From assembly GCA_050084985.1 (NCBI GenBank), contig JBITNC010000001.1:143964001-144028000 (forward strand): DNA of 64,000 bases. The letters are read 5' to 3'. The notes under the pieces are model-generated. The model saw only the letters and a program-made list of their open reading frames with translations. It ran no database searches and was not told the origin of the DNA. Position numbers and translations under genes: made by a program. Origin of the DNA: Nageia nagi (lineage: Eukaryota; Pinophyta). How positions within the stretch are numbered: position 1 is the first letter of the stretch; each line of letters opens with the position of its first letter. Shown one piece after another: positions 23,597 to 34,700 of the stretch.

Positions 23597-26500
23597 ATTT
23601 GCCTTTCTTGGAATGTGAGTGGATTAACGAACCCATCCCAAAAGCATATAGTCCGTATAGAGATTGATGATGTCAATCTCATGTTTGGTAAATTAGATTT
23701 TGTTTATTTATAAGAAGTTAAAGTTTTTGAATTCCTTTTGTAGTGTACCTGTAAGTTCCTTTGGGTGGGTAGCCCCTTCTTTCACTCGAATCATGTGGTT
23801 GGCTCTGACGATGTTGTTATTTTTGTTTCCCCTAGATGGTAGTCTAATATTGTTTCCTAGGGAGTGGACCTCTCCAACCAGGATGTTTGAGTCCTTTTTG
23901 AAATGTTTAGGAAGCCCTTCAATATCGTGAATGTTTATGCCTCCAATAATGCTCATGAAAGGTCCACCTTGTGGCATTGGTTAGCTTTGTCCTTACCTTT
24001 GGTTGCTTGGTTGGTCTATGGAGACTTTAATATGGTGGAGAAGCCCTCTGACAAGAAAGGCCTTAACCCCATGCGTTGGTGCTTAGGGGAATGAGAAGCT
24101 TAGTATTTCTTCAAAAACAAGCTTAGTCTTTATGACCCTAATTCTTACTTAAGTTATGCTAACTTTCCTAAGTCATAGTGGTTCACATGGTCAAACCTCT
24201 AGCATGGTGACTCCAAAGTTATTAAATGGTTGGATAGGGCTATGCTGTCTGAAAGTGACATCTTCAACTTCAAGCACCTCAAACCTGACCTTCCTTTTAT
24301 GTTTGTGGTCCTAGGAACTACCTTATCTGATCATGCTCCTATTTTTTTTAGCATAAGTCACTCTCAGCTTTTGCCTCATGTCTTCACCTCTCAGTGGTAT
24401 CTCAATAACAACTTCTTAGACTCAAACTCCATGAAAGCTCATATTCTTCAAATTTGGAATCTTATTTCATGCCCCTTTGGCCTGAGCAATTGGATTCACT
24501 GGTGGAATGGTGCCATTCATTGAACTTCCAAAGTCCTTAGATCTTTAGGAGTTGAATTTGCAAAAAGAAGGTAGAAATCCAATTCTATGATACAGTCTGA
24601 GCTTGCTCATGTTTCCAAATTTTTGGAGGCTCATCCTTTTAGTCCTCCTATTAAAGCCCAAGTAGCTGCCCTTCGCCATGAGATAAGGAAGGCTAACCTT
24701 TATGAAGCTAAGGGGGCTCAGCTCAAGGCAAGACTTAAATGGTTGAAAATAGGTGACAGAGTCTCACAAGAATTCTTTAAGTAGCTACGGGCTCCTCTAC
24801 ACTCCACTCAATTCCAAGCCTTGAAAGTGAATAATGAGAGGTTAACCCATTTCTCGGACATTGTGTAATCTTTTATTTTGGATTATCAGAATGTGTTTAC
24901 CTCACATCCTATGTTTGATGCTCGCTAGTAGGCTTTGGAAGAATGTCCTTCTATCATACCTCTGAGGCTTTCTCAAGCTCAGAAGGACATTTGTGAGTCC
25001 CCCCTCACCCTTAAAGATTTGAAGTCCACCCTGTTAGAGATGGCCAATGACAAAGCTCTTGGCATTGATGGTTTCCCCTACGAGTTTTATAAAATATTTT
25101 GGGACATGGTGAGACCTAATCTTCTGCTTGTCTATCAAGAAGCTATGCTTTTGGCTTCTGTTGGAGAAATTATTAATAAAGGCAATATCAAGTTTATCCC
25201 CAAGCCAAGAGATCTTGAATTAATCACCAATTGGCAGCCTATTACCTTGCTAAATGTTAGTTACAAAATTCTTGCTATAGCTTTAGCTCTCAAGCTCAGG
25301 CCAATTTTGCCTCTCATCATTTGGCCTGAATAAATAGGTTTTGTTAAGGGCCATTACATTCTTGATAATGTCATTTCTATTTGGGAAGGAATGGAATGGG
25401 CTCATCAATTTGGTCAAGATGCTCTCTTTATCAAGATTGACTTTGAAAAGGCTTATGATAGAATTGAATGGAATTTCATTCTTGCCATGTTGACAACTTT
25501 GGGCTTTGGTTCAATTTTTTTGCAATATATTTAGATGCTTTTCAGGGATGCCTCAGCCATTCTTACTTTGAATGGATCTCATTCCCAAGCTATCACTCTT
25601 GCCCATTCTATCCATCAGGGTTGCCCCTTAGCTCCTTCCTTGTTTATTCTTGCTATTGAAGCCTTTGGTTACCTACTGGTGCATCATGCAAGCCTAGGTA
25701 ATATTAGGGGTATTTCTCTTTCAAATTCTCAGAATTAGCTTCTCAATAGGCATTTTGCTGATGACTCGTTCCTTACCCTGCATGAAGATGAGCAATCTAT
25801 CATTGTTGCTCTTCAATGTTTGAACACCTTTTGTTTAGCTTCAAGTTCCAATATTCAATGGCAAAAAACTTCTTATTATCGTCAATCCCCCAAGGATACC
25901 CTTATCTAGCTTGCTAATTATCTCTGGAAATGGATTCAACCTGGCAAGGTGTTTAAATTTCTTGGCATTCCCTTTGCTTTTCAAACTTCCCCTACTTAAC
26001 TCTGGGATGTAGTTGTTCAAAGGGTTGGTAAAAAGTTAGAGTATTGGTCCACTAAGAAACTTTCCCTTGCTGGGAAGTTTCAAGTGTGTTCTAAAATTCT
26101 AGCTTCTACACATGTTAACTACTTTGCTTGTTGGGTTCCCTCTAAGAATTATTACTACAAGCTTGATCGTTTGTTGTAGGATTTTATTTGGGCCTTTGAT
26201 GGGCAAAAGAGAGGGTTTCACAGAGTTGCTTGGAGCATCTACTACCTTCCTATATTGGATGGTGGTATGGGACTTTTTAATTGTAACCATCAAGGGTTTG
26301 CACTTTATGCTAAGTGGATCCTTCATGCTCTGGAGGACAAGGAGGCCTGGAAGATTCTAATTAGGCATTGCATATCCACCAACCTTCCTTTTGGCCAAAA
26401 GGTTTGGAAAGGTTTGAACCTTCAAATGCTTCTCATGACATCGTTATTGGTTCCTTTATGATCAAGAGTATATGGAAAGCCGGGGAGGCCTTGAAACCCT

Positions 26501-27515
26501 GGCTTAAATGGTAAATATCTAGGAAAGGTTTTGGAGCCTCCTACTCTTCCTTGAGGTTGAGGTGGTCTCCAGCTATCACACATGAAGGCCTCCCTCTTGC
26601 CCAAGTTCAATGGATTCATGCTCTTCATTTTCACAGAAAAGGGATTGACTCATTTTGTGATATTTTTTATTGTCAAACCAAGAGTTGGTTCTCCTAGGAT
26701 AAATTTTGAAGCATGTATGGCCTCTCCCCCAATGACAAGTCCACATTTGATTACATTCTGGACAAAGCCCTCTTTTCTGTTTGGGTTGGGCTGGGAAAGG
26801 TTTTCTAGTCTCCTTGGTGGAAGGATTGGGCTTGGCCCAAAAAAGCCAGGTTAATGTACAAACCCCACCTTAGGCACTCCTAGCTTTCTCCTCATGTTCC
26901 TATGGTGGATATTCTCAATTTACGATGGGATCTTATCTCCTCACCATCTCGGTGGTGATTGCATTTTTGCACAATTTGGAATTCCTATCTTGAACCTAAG
27001 CATAGTTTTTTTTTGTGGAGTTTATTGCATCAAGGCTTACCTATTGGCGAAGAAGTTATCTCAGAGTGCTCAACCCAACTTGTGCATTTTGTAACTCCCT
27101 TGAAGACTTTTTGCATGTGTTTTGGTCCTATATGAAAGCCAAGGAAGCTTGGGACTAGATTCTATCTTTTTTTAACCAATTCTTGGTTACTCTGTGTTCT
27201 TGGGTTCATGCAATTTTAGGAGACCTGCTTCAATTTTCAAAATTCGTATAGGAAGTTTGGCATATTTTTTGCACCACTATCCTGTTTCATCTATGGAAAG
27301 CTAGAAATAAAATTATTTTGGGCAAGAAGGATGTCTTTACTCCCTTTTCTCTTGTTGAAAAATATGCTATTTTTTACGATGCTTGGTTGTAGATTATTGT
27401 GCAAGTAGAGAAGATAAACATGGAAGTTCAAACCTTATGTCATATGCTGGACTTATGGGCCAATGCCCCCTATGCCATAAGCAAAGTTCCCCTTGATCGA
27501 CCTCCTCCTCAATAG
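23597..27515 (+). pseudogene. LINE ORF2 (endonuclease - reverse transcriptase - zf-RVT) pseudogene
   Basis: The endonuclease begins near 23600 (CLSWNVSGL), with NVYASNNAHERS, VYGDFNMVE (about 24015), LDRAML and LSDHAPI (about 24330). The linker precedes reverse transcriptase: DKALGIDGFPYEFYK (about 25050), IKFIPKP, LLNVSYKILA, IDFEKAYDRIEW (about 25438), QGCPLAPSLF (about 25618) and the catalytic box as HFADDSF at 25751-25768. After it come KFLGIPF, LSLAGKFQV and WSIYYLPILDGGMGLFN. A C-terminal LWSLLHQGLPIGEE stretch (about 27020) and a Cys/His-poor relic of the zf-RVT domain end in LWKARNKIILGKK near 27295. The catalytic Asp pair survives but more than ten stops and shifts interrupt the frame. 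Confidence 0.92.
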
Positions 27516-28117
27516 CGGCTTTAACAACGATGTTCGTTAGGTTTACGATGACGAGCTTTCATATATGGTTCCTCACGGGACCATCCTTCCTCTTCGCTTG
27601 GATGTCACTGGTCTCAACTATCGTAGAATTCCAAGCGATTCTGCTTAGATGCGCCCTCTCCCTCATGTGTTCATTTTGGTTGGGATGTACATCCAAGGGA
27701 CTCTCCTTCGATGGTTGGTTGGGGCCATGGATCTCCTCGCCCTCAGAGTAACTAGGGGTGTGTGCTAGAATTGGTTGGCGGGTGTCACCCTCAACCTCCT
27801 GTGCTTGTTGCTGCGACACCTGAACTGGATGGCACTTCTCCTGAGGCGGGCCATGATGGCTGGAATGATGTTCCCTCTGATAACCATGGTTGAGCCCCCC
27901 CATCCTCTTGAATAGTTAGTTTTCTTCTTTCAGTTGTGCTTCACTCCGTAAGGTGTTTTTGATCTCCCGATTAGCTATGGCTACTTTTGTTGTGGTATAG
28001 GTTTTATGCTTCCTAACCTAGATACGTTTAATATGACTCTTTTGAGGTGTGCTATCTACCATCCGACCCCTTTGTATGACTAAATTAGTATTTTAATAAT
28101 ATAAAATCTTTTCATTT
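27516..28117 (+). other. LINE 3' UTR
   Basis: From the end of ORF2 to the oligo(A) tail. It is GC-richer than the flanks. A 114-codon antisense ORF (27903-27559) lies here but has no recognisable domain. Confidence 0.6.
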
Positions 28118-28127
28118 AAAAAAAAAA
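28118..28127 (+). other. LINE oligo(A) tail
   Basis: Ten A residues at the 3' end, followed by C and the right target duplication. Confidence 0.75.
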
Positions 28128-28128
28128 C

Positions 28129-28141
28129 AAAGACGAAAATA
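28129..28141 (+). repeat. Right target-site duplication of the LINE
   Basis: AAAGACGAAAATA, paired with 22185-22197. Confidence 0.75.
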
Positions 28142-29136
28142 GATTTTTGTAGAATGAATTATTGATCAAGTAACCTAACCGTTGGAGGAGGCGCGGACTA
28201 AAATAGCCGTTTATTATATTATTATTGCCACGTATATTACTATTGCCTTGCCAGGTGGGAAGTTGTTTGGAAAGCTGATTTTCCATTGCAATAATAACCG
28301 TCAGCTCCAACTCGTATTATTGATAAATGGAATGGAATAGTTCATGCAAGGAGATATATGTGGTGGCACATCAGGGAGACTCTGCAGAAAATAAGCGCGA
28401 AATGCAACGCTTCGTCTATTTTGATGGACAATCCCCATACTTCAAAGGAGATTTTGCTTTCTTTTGTGAATAGTCTTTTTAAGCTTTTGGCGAAGATTAA
28501 GGCAAAGGCCGATATAGGATATGTTTATAGCGAAATTGTATGCACAGATATTACAGAAAGTCATGTACGTTTTCTCTCTTTTGTGTTACACAAATCTTTG
28601 CAGCAGAATTTCTTTGTATTAGGGTTTATTTTGTTGTTCGTTATTTTAAATTTTGCTGGGGTTTGAGAGGAAGGCGATTTCTGCTTAAGATTATTTCAAA
28701 AACATTTGGCAAAGGTAAACCAGAGCACACAGCTATCCTACAGTTCTGTAACTGCATATTGTTTTTGTATACAAGGCTACATAATATTGCAGATATAGAG
28801 AAGAGTGCGTCCATCTGTGGCACTTCTCCTGACCAGAAGTTCTCCGCATTTTGACTACTTCATGGAAGAACTGCAGACTCGTATGAAGTCTTTGAAGAGT
28901 TTTAGTACGAATACCGCAGGCGATATTGGCAGTGCCCTTGCGGTGGAGGGTTATAATTTTAACCCTTTCAGATGGCAATTCAGCAATTTGAACAGACGCG
29001 CGTTAGATTTCTCTGTTACTAGAACCCAATCCCAACATCATCTTCGAACTACGGTGAGCAGTTCTTTTCTGTGACAAATTCCAAGTCTCCATATTCTTTT
29101 GTTTTTCAATAAAATAATTATTATATACTATTAATC
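28142..29136 (+). other. Gene-like region of unknown identity
   Basis: Codon-like, less AT-rich sequence. A 102-codon ORF starts at 28358 (MWWHIRETLQKISAKCN...) and a possible donor (GTACGT) follows the ITESH segment near 28564. A second open stretch at 28805-29074 includes HFDYFMEELQTRMKSLKSF and may follow an acceptor near 28790 (AATATTGCAG). I do not recognise either peptide. They could be exons of a host gene or of a decayed one. Confidence 0.35.
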
Positions 29137-29510
29137 TTGTATATGCTTGTTCATTGCAGAGACTCCAACAATGGCGTAAATACGAAAAGGAGAACAACGG
29201 AAACCATATGTCATGACTCCATCTTCAAAAGACTCCATGTCGAGAACACGTCCCTCGCATCTAAGGTAACTGCACTGTGCGTAGTCGTTCTCAATGACTA
29301 CTTTGAATGCATATTTCTTTTCAACCGCTTATTCAGTGCTTGGATGTTGACAACCTTCACCAGCAGGAAATCGTCCACCGGGATATTAAACCCTCGAATT
29401 TATTGGTTTGTTGTATGGATCCTCTGTTTCTATGTTCTAACGGCACCAAATTGTCTGCAGGCTTCAATATTTCATTATGGATCAATAGTTTAATGGCAGA
29501 AACATATTAA
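29137..29510 (+). pseudogene. Relic with a protein-kinase catalytic-loop motif
   Basis: After a possible acceptor at 29336 (ATTCAG) the frame gives LHQQEIVHRDIKPSNLL (about 29355-29405). This contains the H-R-D-x-K-P-x-N catalytic loop of Ser/Thr kinases, of the sort seen in MAPKK or CaMKK/SnRK-activating kinases. The following 55 bp start GT and end CTGCAG like an intron but would be too short for a typical plant intron. No DFG motif, glycine loop or other kinase subdomain is visible nearby. Most likely this is a single captured or leftover exon. Confidence 0.4.
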
Positions 29511-29568
29511 ATTTGTTGTAAAATGGGCATCCTCTGTTTCTATATTCTGATGGCACCAATTGTTTGTT
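29416..29568 (+). repeat. Imperfect direct repeat, about 41 bp, two copies
   Basis: The stretch containing ATCCTCTGTTTCTAT and GGCACCAA occurs at 29418-29456 and again at 29530-29568 with a few changes. Confidence 0.7.
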
Positions 29569-29867
29569 TAATGGCATCATCAACCAGGTCAGGGCGTCTT
29601 GCAGCCACCATGGCTCCTTAAGGCAAGGAGGTGCCCTTATCTCTTATGATCTAAATGGCAGACTATCCATTTGGTGAGGGAGCATGCAAACGGATCCTGA
29701 ATATATGGGATGCGGCGGACTTGTCCGAGGTGATTCTTTTACTTATTTTATCTAGACATGATGCGCTTTGAACATAGTTATGGTTTCATATTTATCTGCA
29801 GCGAAAGAAATGTTGAATGATAGTTTTTTATATATATGTTTGTTTGTGGTAAATTATTTAGACAGAT

Positions 29868-30023
29868 GAGATTAACAAAAAATTTCTATAGGTTTTGAAC
29901 TTTCTTGTCTAAATGGGTTATTCTTAAGTTGAAAAGTTATGTTCTCATGTTTCTTGTTATGTAATTTCTGTTATAGAAAGTTGAGATTAACAAAAAATTT
30001 CTATAGGTTTTGAACTTTCTTGT
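29868..30023 (+). repeat. 41-bp exact direct repeat, two copies
   Basis: The sequence from GAGATTAACAAAAAATTTC to GAACTTTCTTGT occupies 29868-29908 and 29983-30023 without a mismatch, 115 bp apart. Exact identity points to a recent local duplication or to gene conversion. Confidence 0.9.
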
Positions 30024-30228
30024 TATCATTTTATTATCGTTATTCTGTAACTTTAGTTCTATTGATATCTTATATTTTTTGTGCAATGCCAAGATACTTA
30101 TTTGTGTTTTCCCTGCTTAAAATAAGTAGGGGTTTAATTTTAAGGATCCTTCTCCAAGATAATGTTCTATAGAGCTTTAAAACTGGACTAAAATCATCAT
30201 GAACATTTTATAATTGTTTGAGCTAGAC

Positions 30229-30233
30229 AAAAA
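30229..30233. repeat. Left target-site duplication of Copia family B
   Basis: AAAAA, matched at 39208-39212. The motif is of low information, but it has the 5-bp length expected for Copia integrase. Confidence 0.7.
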
Positions 30234-30722
30234 TGAAGGATTTGAACTAGATCTAAACAAATCCTCTAGGACCTTAGACTAGGAAACTCAAGTGTACACA
30301 AGATAACACAATCACTCAAGATAACACATCAATATAATGTGGTTCCTCCCTCCTTGGGAGTACATCCACAACTAGTTCTCTTATTCTCAAATCTATGTCT
30401 CTCTTACAACTATTCTCTAGCTCTCTCCTACACAACCAAGTAGAGTAATCTTACTCAAAACTTAGATATATTTACATGAGGAGAGGCCCTCTATTTATAG
30501 GTTGAGAGCACCTCCCTAACCTTCCTTTAACCCAAGGGTAAGGTTAGGGTTACATTAAATTTATCACCAAACTTCAACCTACCAACTACCCACTTTGGTA
30601 AAGTCAAAGTCTACATATTAAAGAATTCTATTAATCACTTAAGGTATCTACATACCCTTAAGTGATTAATTGAATTTACAAGGAGTCTAGATATTCACAA
30701 TATTTCATTACAAATTCTAACA
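30234..30722 (-). repeat. 3' LTR of Copia family B (489 bp)
   Basis: TG...CA termini (on the minus strand it starts TGTTAGAATTTGTAATG). It differs from the 5' LTR only by C versus T in AATTCTATT/AATTTTATT and in AATTTACAAG/AATTTATAAG. The TATA box is at 30499-30491. Confidence 0.97.
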
Positions 30723-30731
30723 CTCCCCCTT
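30723..30731 (-). other. Polypurine tract
   Basis: On the minus strand AAGGGGGAG abuts the LTR start TGTTAG. Confidence 0.9.
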
Positions 30732-31210
30732 AATGCAATATTGGGATAGAGCGTAGAAGAGAGAAGAGAGAGAGTAAGAGAGAGTTCTCCTCCATAGAGA
30801 TACAAGTGGAGATGAGAACTTTTACATATTTTGAGAATCTTTTTGAGAACTAGTATGAGACTCACTACATTACCATTTGACAAAAATGGTTTACAATACA
30901 ATCATTAACCACAACTGGTTTCACTGTACATAGTAGTCGATCAACTTTAAGCTGACATGTGAGTCTCCATGAGCTTGCTTTCACAAGGTGAGTAACCTGC
31001 ATTTCTAAAGAAGATCCTGCATGCTACAAGCAACTCATGAACAAAATCAGTTAGATGCATCATATATTCAAATAAGAGAATCAAATAATGCCATCTTATA
31101 AATAACTGATCAATGGTGCACTATAAGCCATCACGGAGATGCCAAGCCATCACTCATAGTCACCTGTTGTATATAGACATGTGTTGATTTTAAAATAGAG
31201 CATAAAATTG
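30732..31210 (-). other. Post-pol spacer, distal part
   Basis: Non-coding sequence between the hairpin array and the polypurine tract. It is homologous to 13860-14310 of the family A copy (shared TATAGTGCACCATTGATCA). It is pyrimidine-rich in element sense near the tract. Confidence 0.7.
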
Positions 31211-31660
31211 TACAACGAGTTTCTCACGCAGAGCAAACTCACCACGGAGGTATAGAATGTACAACAAGTTCGTCATGCAGAGCGAACTTACCACGGAGGT
31301 ATGATTTTAAAATAGAGCATAAAATTGTACAACGAGTTTCTCACACAGAGCAAACTCACCACGGAGGTATAGAATGTACAACAAGTTCGTCACGCAGAGC
31401 GAACTTACCACGGAGGTATATTAAATTACATGCTCAAAATTTGTACAATAAGTTTCTCATGCACAGCAAACTCACCACGGAGGTATAAAATGTACAACAA
31501 GTTTGTCACGCAGAGCAAACTTACCACTGAGGTATAAAATAATCAACACTCTATAACAACAATTGTACAACAAGTTTGTCACGCAGAGCAAACTTACCAC
31601 GGAGGTCTCAATAATTGTACAACAAGTTTGTCACGCAGAGCAAACTTACCACGGAGGTCT
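31211..31660 (-). repeat. Array of eight hairpin units between pol and the 3' LTR
   Basis: Eight units, each with TTGTACAA or GTACAA next to a 6-7-bp stem around a 10-nt loop (TCACGCAGAG and close variants), followed by (C/T)ACCACGGAGGT. Stems are of three kinds: GAGTTT/AAACTC (units at 31217 and one more), AAGTTCG/CGAACTT (two units) and AAGTTTG/CAAACTT (three units, the last at 31624-31647). One further unit keeps AGTTT/AAACT. Changes in one arm are matched in the other. Spacing is irregular (about 40-70 bp). Three-quarters of the units lie in a repeated two-unit arrangement. The role is unknown. Confidence 0.9.
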
Positions 31661-31717
31661 AGAATGTACAATCAAAAAAGGCCTCTTAGAGGTGAAGTTG
31701 TCATCACTAACAAAAGT

Positions 31718-34700
31718 TTAAACTTCACTCCCCCTTGAGGGCAACTTCACCAACCCTAGAGAATCCCTAAGCTTGCAGAACTGAGCTTCAGGAAGGGGCT
31801 TGGTGAACAAATCAACGGAGTTGTCAGTAGATGGACAATACTGCAAGTGTATGATGTCATCTAGAACCTTCTCCCTGATAAAATGAGCTTGGATTTCTAC
31901 ATGTTTGGTTCGCTGATGGAACACAGGATTCTTAGCCAAAGAGATAGCCGATTGATTATCTGACGAAATAAGAGATGGGCCATTTTGCTTATACCCAATT
32001 TCGTTCAGAAGATGTCTTAGCCAAATAGCTTCTTGGGCGGCAACAGACATGGCTCGATATTTGGCTTCGGTGGTAGAAAGAGTCACAGTAGGTTGCTTCT
32101 TGGAAGCCCAAGAGATAGCACCTGAACCAATGCTAAACACATATGCAGAGGTTGATTTTCTATCATCTCTATCTCCCCCATAATCAGAATCTGAGAACCC
32201 TGAGAGAACAATCGAGGGCACTTGGGAATACTTAAGAGCAAGATCCTTCGTCCCTGCGACATACCTCAAGATTTGCTTAACAGCATTGAGGTGTTCAACA
32301 TATGGTTTTTGCATGAATCGTGCCATCAGATTCACTGCAAAAGCAATATCAGGATGAGAGATAGTCAGATACAGAAGACTACCAATCAATTGTCTATAAG
32401 CTGTAGCATCAGCCAACTGAGAATCTGAGCTCAGTGATACAACAATTCCAGGAGAAACAGGTATTGCAGCATATTTACACTCTTCCATTCCAAACTTTTG
32501 TAAGATGTCTGATATATACTTAGATTGACTCAGATAAGTACAATCTTTGTGTTGGTACACTTGCATCCCAAGATAGTAATGCAATAGACCTAGATCAATC
32601 ATTTCAAATGTTGCCTTGAGTTTGGAGATGCACTCTTGGATGATTTTAATATTATTGCCTGTGATGAGAAGATCATCCACATAAAGGAGTATTATGACCA
32701 CGTCTTGTCCTTGATTGAGTACATATAGATCTGAATCTGAGAAGCACTTGAAAAAACCAATATCTGCAAAGAATCCTGAAATTTTCTTGTACCATGCTCT
32801 AGGTGCTTGCTTAAGTCCATACAAAGACTTCTTTAGTTTACACACAAGAGTCTCTTTTCCTTCTGGAATAAATCCTTCTAGTTGATTCATGTAGATTTCA
32901 ACATCCAAGTCCCCATTGAGAAATGCACTTTTGACATCAAGTTGAAAAGCTTTCCATCCTTGAGCTGCAGAAAGAGCAAGAATTATTCTGACAGTAGGCA
33001 TCTTAGCTACAGGAGCAAAGGTTTCCTCATAATCAATACCATATTTCTGAGCGAATCCTTTGGCTACTAACCTTGCCTTGTATTTTTCAATGTTTCCATC
33101 AGAATTGTACTTGACCTTGTATATCCATTTATTGCCAATCACATTTTTTTCATTGGGATAAGGAACCAAATCCCAAGTTTCATTTTTCATGAGAGCCTCA
33201 TACTCAACTTTCATAGCTTCCATCCAACACTCTTGCTTGGAAGCTTCTTTGAAGGTTGATGGCTCATGCATATTATCAATTCTGGCAAATAAGGATTTAT
33301 TCAAGGTCATACTTCTTGTAATTCTCTGTGCCGAAGAATTTTGCTCTTGTGGTGACTTCTCTACATGCTCATCCAACCAGTTAGGTGCAGGCGAAGAATC
33401 ATCTGTATCAGATACTTCAGCATGAGAGGTGGTATCCTCAGAAAGTTCATTGAACTTAACATCCCTAGACACAAAGACTATTTTATGGGATGAAGAGTAG
33501 AGTCTGTAACCTCTATGCTGATTATCATACCCCACAAAGATGCATTTTTCTGATCGTTTATCTAGCTTCTTTCTTTTCTCTGAGGTAATGAAGGCAAATG
33601 CATCACAACCGAAGACCCTGAAGTGTGAGAGGTTAGGTTTCTTTCCTGTCCATGCTTCATATGGAGTTTTACCTTCAACTGCCTTAGTAGGACACCTATT
33701 TAGGGTGTGAATAGCAGTGTGAACAGCTTCGCCCCATAAGAAACTAGGAAGGTTACCTAACATGCATCTTGCCATTTCCATAATGGTGCGATTCTTCCTT
33801 TCAGCAACTCCATTTTGCTGAGGGGTGTAAGGGATTGTGAATTGTCGCTTAATCCCGTGTTTAACACAAAAGTCGTTAAACTCATTGCTATTATATTCAC
33901 CCCCATTGTCCGATCTCAGCATTTTGATCTTAAAATCAGTTTGATTTTCAACAAGTGCCTTGAAGTCTTGAAACTTGTCAAAAGTTTGATCCTTGTGCTC
34001 AAGTAGATAACCAAATGTCATCCTACTGAAGTCATCAATGAAGGTCAGAACATAAGAAGCTCCACCTAGTGACTTAGTCTGAAAAGGACCCATCAAATCT
34101 GAATGCACAAGCTGAAGAGGACAAGTAGCCCGAGTTGCCTTATCTTTTTCAAACTTTTGCCTATGCATCTTTCCTAGAATGCACCTTTCACAAAGACCAA
34201 CTGTGGGTGAAATATTAGGTAAACCTTCCACAAGTTCTTGAGTTTTCATAGCTTGAATACTCTTGTGGTTAAGGTGTCCTAATCGTTGATGCCAAAGATT
34301 ACCTTTTGAACAAACATTTGTAGCAAGACAAATCTTTGAAGGTACTTGATCCACAATATAAAGGTCATTCTTTACTGATCCTTTCATCAAAGTGGCAAGT
34401 CCTTTCTTAACACACCAAGAGTGTGAGGTAAACTCAAATGAGCATCCTTTCCTTGTAATTTGAATCACGGAGATGAGATTCATCCTTAGTTTAGGCACAT
34501 AAAAGACATTATCAAGAGCCTTTCCATGAATCTTCACACTCCCTATTCTGTGAACATCAAGGACTGTATTATCACCTATCACAACTGCATCCTTTTTGTA
34601 CTTATGAAAGTTTTCAAACTTATCTTTTTCATAACACATGTGATTAGTGCATCCTGTATCAACAATCCAATCATTTGAAATAGTTTGAGTCATTGAGTAG

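Larger units (their letters stand above)
22198..28128 (+). mobile_element. Full-length but inactive L1-like LINE (5.9 kb)
   Basis: The element has a 5' UTR, an ORF1 relic with DUF4283-like and zinc-knuckle regions, an ORF2 relic with endonuclease, reverse transcriptase and zf-RVT-like regions, a 3' UTR and an oligo(A) tail at 28118-28127. A 13-bp imperfect target duplication brackets it. Length and order are those of plant L1 elements. Stops are scattered through both ORFs, so it is an old copy. Confidence 0.9.

Noticed and set aside
27559-27903. 114-codon minus-strand ORF, Gln/His/Pro rich
   Set aside because: It lies antisense in the 3' UTR of the dead L1-like LINE, with no recognisable domain or start context. 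Likely chance in GC-richer DNA.
31211-31660. CRISPR-like repeat array
   Set aside because: Units lie in a Copia 3' spacer of a plant genome, vary in sequence and spacing and lack unique spacers of constant length.
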